Positions 1-5,392 of a stretch of DNA of 6,817 nucleotides are shown here, piece by piece (positions within the stretch are counted from its first letter, which is position 1; each line of letters begins with the position of its first letter). The stretch comes from an uncultured Phycisphaerales bacterium (lineage in GTDB: Bacteria > Planctomycetota > Phycisphaerae > Sedimentisphaerales > Anaerobacaceae): NCBI GenBank assembly GCA_937927975.1, contig CALEZT010000278.1:1-6817 (forward strand), in the 5' to 3' direction. The position numbers and the translations under genes were made by a program. The notes beneath the pieces are model-generated. The model had not been told where the DNA came from. It ran no database searches and worked only from the letters and a program-made list of their open reading frames with translations.

Positions 1-24
1 TGGTCGCGGGTCGCCTTCAAAATT

Positions 25-1614
25 TCAGATTTTGCAGGTGCGCCGAAAGGACACCAGGAATACCACATTGCCTTCTTGTTTTTCCACATCCACCTTCTTC
101 AGGTTCTCATCGGGTGACGTATCAAGCTCTTCCATGAGCGCATCGAGAAAGTCCTCCATTAGACCCGCGAAGCGTACATCGAATCGGGCTTTCTTACTTC
201 CACTATCTGCATATACCTGCTTCGCTGATTTGCATCCTTCAATACTCTGAATGATTCCCCTCAGTGACGCCAACTGCCTGTATGCCCCCGTGTTGTTGGA
301 AACAATGATGCTCACGTGAATGCCATTAAACACCTCATCCCGCCAGTACGCTAAGATGCTGTCGCAGAAGTCCGGAAATGCTTTTGCCCAGGTTCGTCGC
401 CCCGTTTCGTAATACGTACCACTTATCCTTGACCCGATTCGCTGCTCCGTCACCACAGAGTAAGCCTCAGCCCATTCATCCGTATCTGCCCATACCAGTA
501 CCGACGCCCCCTGTTTCCTTGCTATAGGGAAGGCCTCCGCAAGCGAATTCGCGGAATACCGAGCCCCATCCACGGAGATCCCACGCCCGACAAGACTCGT
601 CGGCATGTCTGTGATAATGTAATTGCCACCACCGACCCCAGCTGGTTGCCCGCAGACAACGACCGTCGGCGATCCCAACAACAGTCTGATCACGTCATCA
701 TTTATGAAGGGATTAGATTGAATCGTCGCCTCTATCAATACCCTGTACTGCCCTCCAATGTCCTCTTCTTTCACGATCATAAACGACTCGACAAACCCTG
801 TCGTCATGCTGCTGACATGGGCCTTCAGTCGTTTCAGATTCGTCACGGATGTCTTTCCGACCAGAGTCAGCCCGGCCACCCTCTCCACGGCCAGTTGGAG
901 CGCATCGTAGATCGCGGCGCGTCTTGCCCCGGCAATCGAACCCCCCGCGTGAGCAGCCATCCCCCAAACCCTGACGCGCCGAGGACTTCTATCGACACCC
1001 TCAGATTCGATCACCTGAAAACGATCTTCCCCCACCGAAGCCAGGGCAATTGACTCGCCTATCACGGCACTTCTACGTACGTCTTCAGCACTTATCGCAA
1101 CCGCAACGAATGCTTCCCGCCCGTCTTGGCTCTTCCAGTCTCCGACTTGACGCGTCCCGCGAAGAAAAGCATATACGTCTTGACGACTGTACGACTGGAT
1201 GAAATCGACGAATTTTGCGGTGGTAGCTTCCTTCTGTCTACCGTCAATCGCTATTGTCGCGTCCGTCTTCAGTTGCTCTCTTCCTTTGACCTTCACTCCG
1301 CCAATGAACTCGCCGAGCGACTGACGCGCCAAAGCCCCAGCCATCAACAAGGCCTGGCGATACGCCTGCACATCAGACGCGTCCGGCATTGACTCAATCG
1401 CACCACTGGCAACCGCCACAACCTCCCACTCCCCCTTCTCTATCTCTCGAAAAACAATACCCGCCTTGCTCCCGCCCAACTTCTCTACCGCGAGCTTCTG
1501 GTAGTCGATTGCGCCCGCAGCACTCCCCACCGCCACCAGTACTGCAAGCGACATGATCCATGCCATGCCTGGTGTCACGCAACGCAACACAACCCTTCTA
1601 GTCTGAACTATCAT
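25..1614 (-). CDS. Exported protein with FlgT N-terminal/LPP20-like repeats, function unknown
   Basis: This 529-residue protein starts with a Sec-type signal peptide: a basic N-terminus with RR and R at residues 6-11, a hydrophobic core (residues 18-35, AWIMSLAVLVAVGSAAGA), and a likely cleavage site after A35. Two related blocks follow. One lies near residues 78-104 (YRQALLMAGALARQS). The other lies at 228-299, where ARRAAIYDALQLAVERVAG, an FVESF strand and QYRVLIEATIQ follow the pattern of the FlgT N-terminal/LPP20 fold seen in bacterial envelope proteins. Residues 310-529 contain strand-like stretches (VVVCG near 318, SVLVWAD near 371) and match no family I recognise. The ATG at 1614 is preferred because GAAAGGG lies 8 bases upstream and the signal peptide begins there; the same frame is open back to a TTG at 1713. 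No flagellar gene lies nearby, so FlgT function is not implied. The gene has its own promoter. The export call is firm; the family call is by pattern only. Confidence 0.78.
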   Translation of the reverse strand: MIVQTRRVVLRCVTPGMAWIMSLAVLVAVGSAAGAIDYQKLAVEKLGGSKAGIVFREIEKGEWEVVAVASGAIESMPDASDVQAYRQALLMAGALARQSLGEFIGGVKVKGREQLKTDATIAIDGRQKEATTAKFVDFIQSYSRQDVYAFLRGTRQVGDWKSQDGREAFVAVAISAEDVRRSAVIGESIALASVGEDRFQVIESEGVDRSPRRVRVWGMAAHAGGSIAGARRAAIYDALQLAVERVAGLTLVGKTSVTNLKRLKAHVSSMTTGFVESFMIVKEEDIGGQYRVLIEATIQSNPFINDDVIRLLLGSPTVVVCGQPAGVGGGNYIITDMPTSLVGRGISVDGARYSANSLAEAFPIARKQGASVLVWADTDEWAEAYSVVTEQRIGSRISGTYYETGRRTWAKAFPDFCDSILAYWRDEVFNGIHVSIIVSNNTGAYRQLASLRGIIQSIEGCKSAKQVYADSGSKKARFDVRFAGLMEDFLDALMEELDTSPDENLKKVDVEKQEGNVVFLVSFRRTCKI

Positions 1615-1735
1615 GCTCGATACCCTTTCATGGCTCTGCTCCACGTCCAATGCCATGCACATGTGGGTCGCCACCCCGACCCCGAAACGACCCCACTCCA
1701 CCACACTGAGCAAACACGACCGGCCCTTCGCACAT

Positions 1736-1765
1736 ATTATATGCGCCCCGCAGACACCCCGCCAA
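1736..1765 (-). promoter_or_regulatory. Sigma70-type promoter of the exported protein gene
   Basis: Read on the minus strand, TTGGCG (1765-1760; 4 of 6 against TTGACA) is followed by an 18-base spacer and a perfect TATAAT (1741-1736). Transcription would start near 1729, leaving a leader of about 115 bases before the ATG at 1614. The upstream TTG at 1713 would lie only about 15 bases from that start. This placement also favours the ATG at 1614. The call rests on sequence match alone. Confidence 0.6.
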
Positions 1766-2372
1766 CTTAAACCTCAGAACGATGACCCCATATTGCTGCC
1801 GAGTCCACTAAACAGATCGTCCCCGATAACTGACGGACCGTGCGCCCCACTTCAACCGATCCACCTTCGCCTATCCGACCGGCGCGTCAATCCCTTGCCC
1901 CGCCCCTGCTCTTGCCATTCCTCCACTTGACTGGTCTATGCGATGACTCACGTTTTGTCTCGCTCGCCAGGGTCTCGCGGCTGCAGGATGCCATGCCAGT
2001 CGGCAACGCTGGCCTGTCACGTCCCTTGCCGATGCCGCCTCGACCCCGGCTCGCTCGGCTGAGGAGGGACTTCTCTTTTCCGGAAGGGGGGCTGGGCGTT
2101 GTGTTCTTCAGCCGGGGGTAAAAGAACAAAACCCCGCGAATCACAGCACAGTCGCGTCCGAGGCTCAGCACACGCATGTCCTTCGCGACAATACCAGGGA
2201 ATCGCTCCAGGTCCGACGCCCAAAGAAAAGGCAATACTTAGAATCGCAGAGTTCCTGAAGCAGCTCCTGTGCAGCGGCCAATCCCACACGTCAGTCAGTT
2301 CCAGTTACCTGAACATCGGGAATGCCAGTCCCCAACATGCGCGTGTGAATTCATCCTTCACCATAGAGTAAG
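1766..2372. other. Spacer with no recognisable gene
   Basis: Several frames are open here for 80 to 115 codons, but their products are rich in Pro, Arg and Ser, have no domain I recognise and have no convincing ribosome binding site. Small palindromes are visible: TTCCGGAA near 2080, a 6-bp stem GTTCTT/AAGAAC near 2104-2127, and a 5-bp CGCGA/TCGCG stem at 2135-2156. I see no tRNA, no CRISPR repeats and no clear promoter leading into ardA. It may be decayed coding sequence or a cis-acting region of the element; neither can be shown from this sequence. Confidence 0.45.
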
Positions 2373-2477
2373 GTCAAGGGAGCCGAACCTCCATCCGCTG
2401 CAAGGTCGCGCGCCAGCCGCTTCGCTCGAAGCTGGCACGGACCTTGCCACCGCTCCTTGCGGTCCGGCTCCCTTGGC
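2373..2477. repeat. 105-base nested imperfect palindrome (hairpin 1 upstream of ardA)
   Basis: The outer arms, 2373-2389 and 2461-2477, pair at 15 of 17 positions plus one G-T. Inside, GCAAGGTC (2400-2407) pairs perfectly with GACCTTGC (2440-2447), and GCCAGC (2412-2417) pairs perfectly with GCTGGC (2431-2436). At the tip TTCG (2421-2424) pairs with CGAA (2427-2430). The result is a long cruciform or hairpin interrupted by small internal loops. No T-run follows either arm, so it does not look like an ordinary intrinsic terminator. It could be a REP- or MITE-like element or a cis-acting signal of the mobile element. Confidence 0.8.
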
Positions 2478-2480
2478 AGA

Positions 2481-2493
2481 AACGCTTCGCGTT
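2481..2493. repeat. Mini-hairpin between the two large hairpins
   Basis: AACGC (2481-2485) and GCGTT (2489-2493) pair perfectly around a TTC loop. It lies 3 bases after hairpin 1 and 7 bases before hairpin 2, so the three structures form one almost continuous folded block of 200 bases. Confidence 0.55.
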
Positions 2494-2500
2494 GATTTCC

Positions 2501-2572
2501 TTTCCCGGATTGGGTTTGACTTTTTTCTGCTGCGCCGGTTGAAAGAAAAAAGCCAAACCCAATTCCGGGAAA
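2501..2572. promoter_or_regulatory. 28-bp stem hairpin directly upstream of ardA (hairpin 2)
   Basis: Arm 2501-2528 pairs with arm 2544-2572 over 28 positions, with a single A-C mismatch (2519/2553), one bulged T (2563) and a 15-base loop (2529-2543). It ends 15 bases before the Shine-Dalgarno of ardA. A -35-like TTGACT (2516-2521) lies in the left arm, with 17 bases to a weak TTGAAA (2539-2544) at the tip. The structure is seen directly. A role as an ardA expression signal, either as an mRNA leader structure or as a folded single-stranded DNA promoter, is inference. Confidence 0.7.
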
Positions 2573-2587
2573 ATGGCATTTTAGGAT

Positions 2588-2592
2588 GGAGG
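2588..2592 (+). promoter_or_regulatory. Ribosome binding site of ardA
   Basis: A full GGAGG lies 4 bases before the ATG at 2597, a slightly short spacing. It begins 15 bases after the end of hairpin 2, so it stays unpaired when the hairpin forms. Confidence 0.7.
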
Positions 2593-2596
2593 AAAT

Positions 2597-3163
2597 ATGA
2601 CACATTGTAGCTTAGAACAGAAACACATCGCTGAGACCCCAAGGATCTACGTTGCTTCCTTGGCCGACTATAACGCCGGTCGCCTGCATGGCCGATGGAT
2701 TGACGCGAACCAATCAGCCGATGCGATCCGCGAGGAGATCGCCGAGATGCTGGCCGAATCCGAGGAGTCCACCGATGGAGAATATGCGATCCACGACTAT
2801 GAGTACTTCGGAGACCTTGAATTGCCTGAATACGCAGACATCGACCACGTCGCCGAGGCAGCTCACTTGATCGTGGAACACGGCCCCGTCTTCGCCGCTC
2901 TATTGGCCTATGTAGGAGGCACCTCGAATATCAAGGAGGCATTGCGATACTTCGAAGATGGCTACTGCGGAGAATACGACAGCCTGACGGACTACGCTGA
3001 GCAATTCATCGACGATTGCTATGCCGATTCCATCAAGGGCCTGCCGGAGTTCATCCGTTACCACATCGACTACGAAGGCATTGGCAGCGAGATGCAGATC
3101 TGCGGGGACGTGTTTACCTTGGAGTGTGAAGGCAAGGTCCACGTGTTCTACGCGAATATATAA
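2597..3163 (+). CDS. ardA: Antirestriction protein ArdA
   Basis: This is a cytoplasmic DNA mimic. Members of the ArdA family bind type I restriction-modification enzymes as elongated dimers and block their DNA groove, which protects incoming mobile DNA. The protein has 188 residues, slightly longer than the roughly 165 of well-known members because of about 13 extra N-terminal residues. The family start is clear at residues 14-36 (TPRIYVASLADYNAGRLHG followed by RWID). The conserved central block is present at 118-140 (YFEDGYCGEYDSLTDYAEQF), and the C-terminal part ends in VHVF. I count 39 Asp/Glu against 10 Lys/Arg, the strong negative charge expected of a DNA mimic. GGAGG (2588-2592) lies 4 bases before the ATG. 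The gene ends in TAA TAG TAG and runs into a terminator hairpin. It stands alone behind two large hairpins, converging on the Rep-like gene. The sequence appears intact. Confidence 0.95.
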   Translation: MTHCSLEQKHIAETPRIYVASLADYNAGRLHGRWIDANQSADAIREEIAEMLAESEESTDGEYAIHDYEYFGDLELPEYADIDHVAEAAHLIVEHGPVFAALLAYVGGTSNIKEALRYFEDGYCGEYDSLTDYAEQFIDDCYADSIKGLPEFIRYHIDYEGIGSEMQICGDVFTLECEGKVHVFYANI

Positions 3164-3172
3164 TAGTAGTGG

Positions 3173-3197
3173 GCCGCCCCCTTTCGGGGCGGCATTT
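3173..3197 (+). terminator. Intrinsic terminator after ardA
   Basis: GCCGCCCC (3173-3180) and GGGGCGGC (3186-3193) pair perfectly around a CTTTC loop and are followed by ATTT. It starts 9 bases after the ardA stop codon. The stem is strong but the T-run is short. It lies between two convergent genes, so it may also limit transcription arriving from the Rep-like gene. Confidence 0.7.
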
Positions 3198-3212
3198 CAC
3201 CGGCCGACACAC

Positions 3213-4412
3213 CTACGCGGCGAGACTGTCATAAATCGGCAGCTTGCCGCACATCTGGCCCGGCAAACGGCTCTCTTCCCCGAAATCCAGCCTCTTTAGT
3301 TTGACGCGGGCGGTATCTTCCTGCTCATGGCTAATGTGACACCACAGCTTTTTGCGGTAAATGGCTGCAAAGAACCCGCAAGGATTGCTTGTTCCCACAC
3401 AAACCGCCCGCTCTGCCGCTGCAAACCACCGCAATCTGTTGAACTCCGAGTGCGGCAGGCTCCCTGCTTCTGTGGCTTGTCGGTAGAGTGCGTCCAGTCG
3501 CACGGGATCGCGGAGGTCTTCCAGGCTGATGTGTTTGAGGGTCGGTTCTGAATGAACCGATGTTCTATCTTTGACACCAGAAGTCCGGCGGGTTTTCTGG
3601 TTGTTAGATCCTGATAAGGGTTTCCGGTTATATATAGGGAGTGGTACTTTTGCACTGTCCTGGCCGATTGCCGGTGGCACTTTCGCCGCATTGCCCTTTT
3701 GCGACGTTTCCCATTGCAGGTTGATCACTACGGGCAGCCCCCACCGGTTCAAGGATGTCTGTTTCTCCTTGCACGGGATAATCCAACCGAGCTGAATCAG
3801 CTCCTTTCTCGCTGACTTGACGTTTCTAATGTCCAATTGCAGGACACGTGCTGTCCATGACGCTTTGCAGCGGCCCCCCGAAAAGCACCTGTCTTTGCGA
3901 TAGTAGAGGCAGCGGAACAAATAGCCGAACACGGTACCTATCAAGGTCCGGTGTCGGGTTCTGATGACATACCTCATCAGTCTCCGAGGCACGGGCACTT
4001 TGCGCAGGTTGTTTTTCACCAGTGATAGGCAATCAAGCCACTCGTCCGTTTCTGCGAGCACGGCTTCCGCCCCGCACGTGTCGGTCGATATATGCTTCCG
4101 ATCCCAGTCCAGAAGCCCGGCATCGACCAGTCGTCTAATGCCGTTTCTGACTTTTGACCTGCTGCCACCGCCGAGCAGGCCGATCAGTTCCTCTTCCGTG
4201 AACGTCGGCAGGCGACCCTGCGGGAGTTGACAACGACGGGCCACCATTTCATGACAAGCCAGCCACAGCCGGAGGTCGTAGAAGGTGATCCCTCCGCGCT
4301 TGAACATAATCCAAGCCGCCAACAGAGACCGGACCCGCACCAGGTAGAAACCGCCCTCGGGTTTTCGAGCGATAGACTTTACTCCTGCATATCCTGAAAC
4401 ACTGTTTTGCAT
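3213..4412 (-). CDS. Dual winged-helix protein, probable replication initiator of a mobile element
   Basis: The protein has 399 residues counted from the ATG at 4412, which has GAGG 8 bases upstream; a TTG two codons earlier is less well placed. Residues about 41-108 look like a winged-helix unit (EEELIGLLGGGSRSKVRNGI as its HTH, then LLDWDRKHIST as the wing). Residues about 141-230 repeat the design (VPVPRRLMRYVIRTRHRTL, then LDIRNVKSARKELIQLGWII and a basic wing). A Ser/Lys/Pro-rich linker (235-290) joins a helical C-terminal part with NPCGFFAAIYRKKLW near 343-357. Tandem winged helices with a helical tail are typical of plasmid and phage replication initiators or helicase-loading proteins, and the ardA neighbour fits a plasmid or integrative element. 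This is recognition of architecture, not of a named family; a transcriptional regulator is the main alternative. The gene stops at TAG, 20 bases from the shared terminator. Confidence 0.6.
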   Translation of the reverse strand: MQNSVSGYAGVKSIARKPEGGFYLVRVRSLLAAWIMFKRGGITFYDLRLWLACHEMVARRCQLPQGRLPTFTEEELIGLLGGGSRSKVRNGIRRLVDAGLLDWDRKHISTDTCGAEAVLAETDEWLDCLSLVKNNLRKVPVPRRLMRYVIRTRHRTLIGTVFGYLFRCLYYRKDRCFSGGRCKASWTARVLQLDIRNVKSARKELIQLGWIIPCKEKQTSLNRWGLPVVINLQWETSQKGNAAKVPPAIGQDSAKVPLPIYNRKPLSGSNNQKTRRTSGVKDRTSVHSEPTLKHISLEDLRDPVRLDALYRQATEAGSLPHSEFNRLRWFAAAERAVCVGTSNPCGFFAAIYRKKLWCHISHEQEDTARVKLKRLDFGEESRLPGQMCGKLPIYDSLAA

Positions 4413-4420
4413 ATCCAATT

Positions 4421-4424
4421 CCTC
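4421..4424 (-). promoter_or_regulatory. Ribosome binding site deciding the start of the Rep-like gene
   Basis: GAGG on the minus strand lies 8 bases from the ATG at 4412, but only 2 bases from the in-frame TTG at 4418. The spacing therefore selects the ATG. Confidence 0.55.
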
Positions 4425-4897
4425 AATCCTTTCAGATGCCTAACCGGTCTGTACCAAGCCTCAGACGGGGATAGATCGCGCACGGAACAAACTACCGAGA
4501 GGAATGAATTGACAAAAGGCGTGATTTCAGCTACGAATGACAGTTGACGAGACCATCTTCGCGAATCAATTCAATCCAGCTACGATCCCGCCCGGCCAAT
4601 CCGTCTGGTGACGGTTCTGGCCCGGCCGGGAGTCGCGTGACTTCCCATCTCTTGGCATACAATGTGATGCCACTTAGACAGCTTCTGCACCACAATGGTA
4701 CAGCACCGAGAGTAACCCTACCTTGTCCTGCCTAACTTGCCAAGCCCCCATGTGTGCCCCGACTACACCGCGACCCGTGCCTAGCTGGCTTGTCGTACAT
4801 CCAAGCCCCCAGAATCGTTCGCGATAAAAAATAGAGCACAGTGAGACTACTTTCGTGCATAACGGAGATAAAAACAATGTTTCAGAGGGAAAGACAT
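4425..4897. other. Non-coding spacer with clustered short repeats, possible origin or leader region
   Basis: No gene is supported here. Visible elements are: a 9-base direct repeat CAGCTACGA (4528-4536 and 4577-4585); the hairpin CCGTC/GACGG near 4600-4615; the 10-base palindrome CCCGGCCGGG (4621-4630); the inverted repeat TGGCAT/ATGCCA (4653-4658 and 4667-4672); and an 11-base direct repeat CCAAGCCCCCA (4740-4750 and 4801-4811). An A-rich stretch (4824-4832) follows. It lies directly upstream of the Rep-like gene, where an origin or operator would be expected, but I find no true iteron array and no consensus DnaA box. Confidence 0.4.
4509..4537 (+). promoter_or_regulatory. Weak candidate promoter reading toward the small conserved gene
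   Basis: A perfect TTGACA (4509-4514) is followed by a 17-base spacer and TACGAA (4532-4537), which matches TATAAT at only 3 of 6 positions. If used, it would leave a leader of about 350 bases before the gene at 4898. That long leader is either a sign of a false match or of an unrecognised RNA. Confidence 0.25.
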
Positions 4898-5191
4898 ATG
4901 GAAGGCAACAAACCGGTTCATACCATGAGCTGTGGGACGCTCCGCGTCAGCATCTGGAAGAACACTTCGGATCTGGGCGAATTCTACAACCTTGGCTTTC
5001 ATCGCGTGTTCATGCGCAACGGCCAGTGGGAGAAGAGTTCGTATTTCTCCGAGTACGACCTACTGACCTTGAGCAAGGTCGTGCTGGACGCACACGCATG
5101 GATACAGGAGCACAAGACACCACATCCACAGGCACTATGTTTACCGAGGGTGATCGATGATGACGAAGACAAGCCACTCGGTGAGCATTAA
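4898..5191 (+). CDS. Small conserved hypothetical protein of the KPVH..GTLRVSIW type
   Basis: This 97-residue protein is soluble, with no signal peptide or membrane segment. The core (residues about 5-70) runs KPVHTMSCGTLRVSIWKN, then FYNLGFHRVF, then the block NGQWEKSSYF and DLLTLSKVVLDAHAWIQEH. I recognise this pattern from a widespread family of short proteins of unknown function that is frequent on mobile and accessory DNA: strands ending in a W.k...f turn, followed by one long helix. The last 25 residues (IDDDEDKPLGEH end) are acidic and look disordered. The ATG at 4898 has GAGGG 8 bases upstream. An alternative ATG at 4877 with GGAG 9 bases upstream would add 7 residues. No activity can be assigned. 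It converges on the XRE-type regulator gene. Confidence 0.75.
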   Translation: MEGNKPVHTMSCGTLRVSIWKNTSDLGEFYNLGFHRVFMRNGQWEKSSYFSEYDLLTLSKVVLDAHAWIQEHKTPHPQALCLPRVIDDDEDKPLGEH

Positions 5192-5258
5192 CAGATACTT
5201 ACTGCAAACCCATACAAGAAACCAGTTCCGGCGAATAGCCTATGTGACGTAAACCCGA

Positions 5259-5283
5259 GTGAGTGACTGCTTTGTGAGTAACT
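5259..5283. repeat. Two-copy 10-base direct repeat
   Basis: GTGAGTGACT (5259-5268) and GTGAGTAACT (5274-5283) match at 9 of 10 positions, 15 bases apart. There are only two copies, within the spacer between convergent genes. This could be a protein binding site or chance. Confidence 0.35.
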
Positions 5284-5354
5284 CAGTATGTTGAAGTGAA
5301 AGCAGTATCACCGGGACCGTGACGAGGTTGTCCGCCGGATTTTTCTGTCCGCTC

Positions 5355-5374
5355 ATCGTGTTCTGCGACACGAT
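5355..5374. terminator. Perfect hairpin between convergent genes, possible terminator
   Basis: ATCGTGT (5355-5361) and ACACGAT (5368-5374) pair perfectly around TCTGCG. It lies 18 bases past the stop of the regulator gene on the minus strand. No T-run follows on either strand, so intrinsic termination is uncertain. Confidence 0.35.
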
Positions 5375-5392
5375 AGCGACCCGACTCACGCC

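Noticed and set aside
646..1053. Plus-strand open frame of 135 codons inside the exported protein gene
   Set aside because: It lies wholly inside the minus-strand gene, which has a signal peptide and family-like repeats. Its own product is His/Arg/Pro-rich and unlike any protein family.
1613..2121. Plus-strand open frames (1613-1930 and 1840-2121)
   Set aside because: The first begins inside the exported protein gene and runs over its promoter. Both products are Pro/Arg/Ser-rich with no recognisable fold or start signal.
1887..2234. Open frame of 115 codons on the minus strand in the left spacer
   Set aside because: The product is rich in Arg, Ser, Gly and Pro, shows no domain and has no convincing ribosome binding site. 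Other frames over the same bases are equally open, as expected of GC-rich non-coding DNA.
2373..2493. Integron attC site
   Set aside because: The palindrome lacks the RYYYAAC and GTTRRRY core sites at its ends, and no integrase or cassette array is visible.
2269..2642. Open frames across the hairpin block on both strands
   Set aside because: They simply read through the inverted repeats, so both strands give similar low-complexity products. One overlaps the ardA start.
4730..4811. GCCTAAC at 4730-4736 as an attC core site
   Set aside because: No matching GTTAGGC-type core lies within the expected distance downstream. The nearby CAAGCC/GGCTTG pair is too short to support an attC fold.
4841..4897. 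Upstream GTG start for the small conserved protein
   Set aside because: The added residues (MRLLSCITEIK) are not part of the family pattern and no ribosome binding site precedes the GTG. The ATGs at 4898 and 4877 have good ones.
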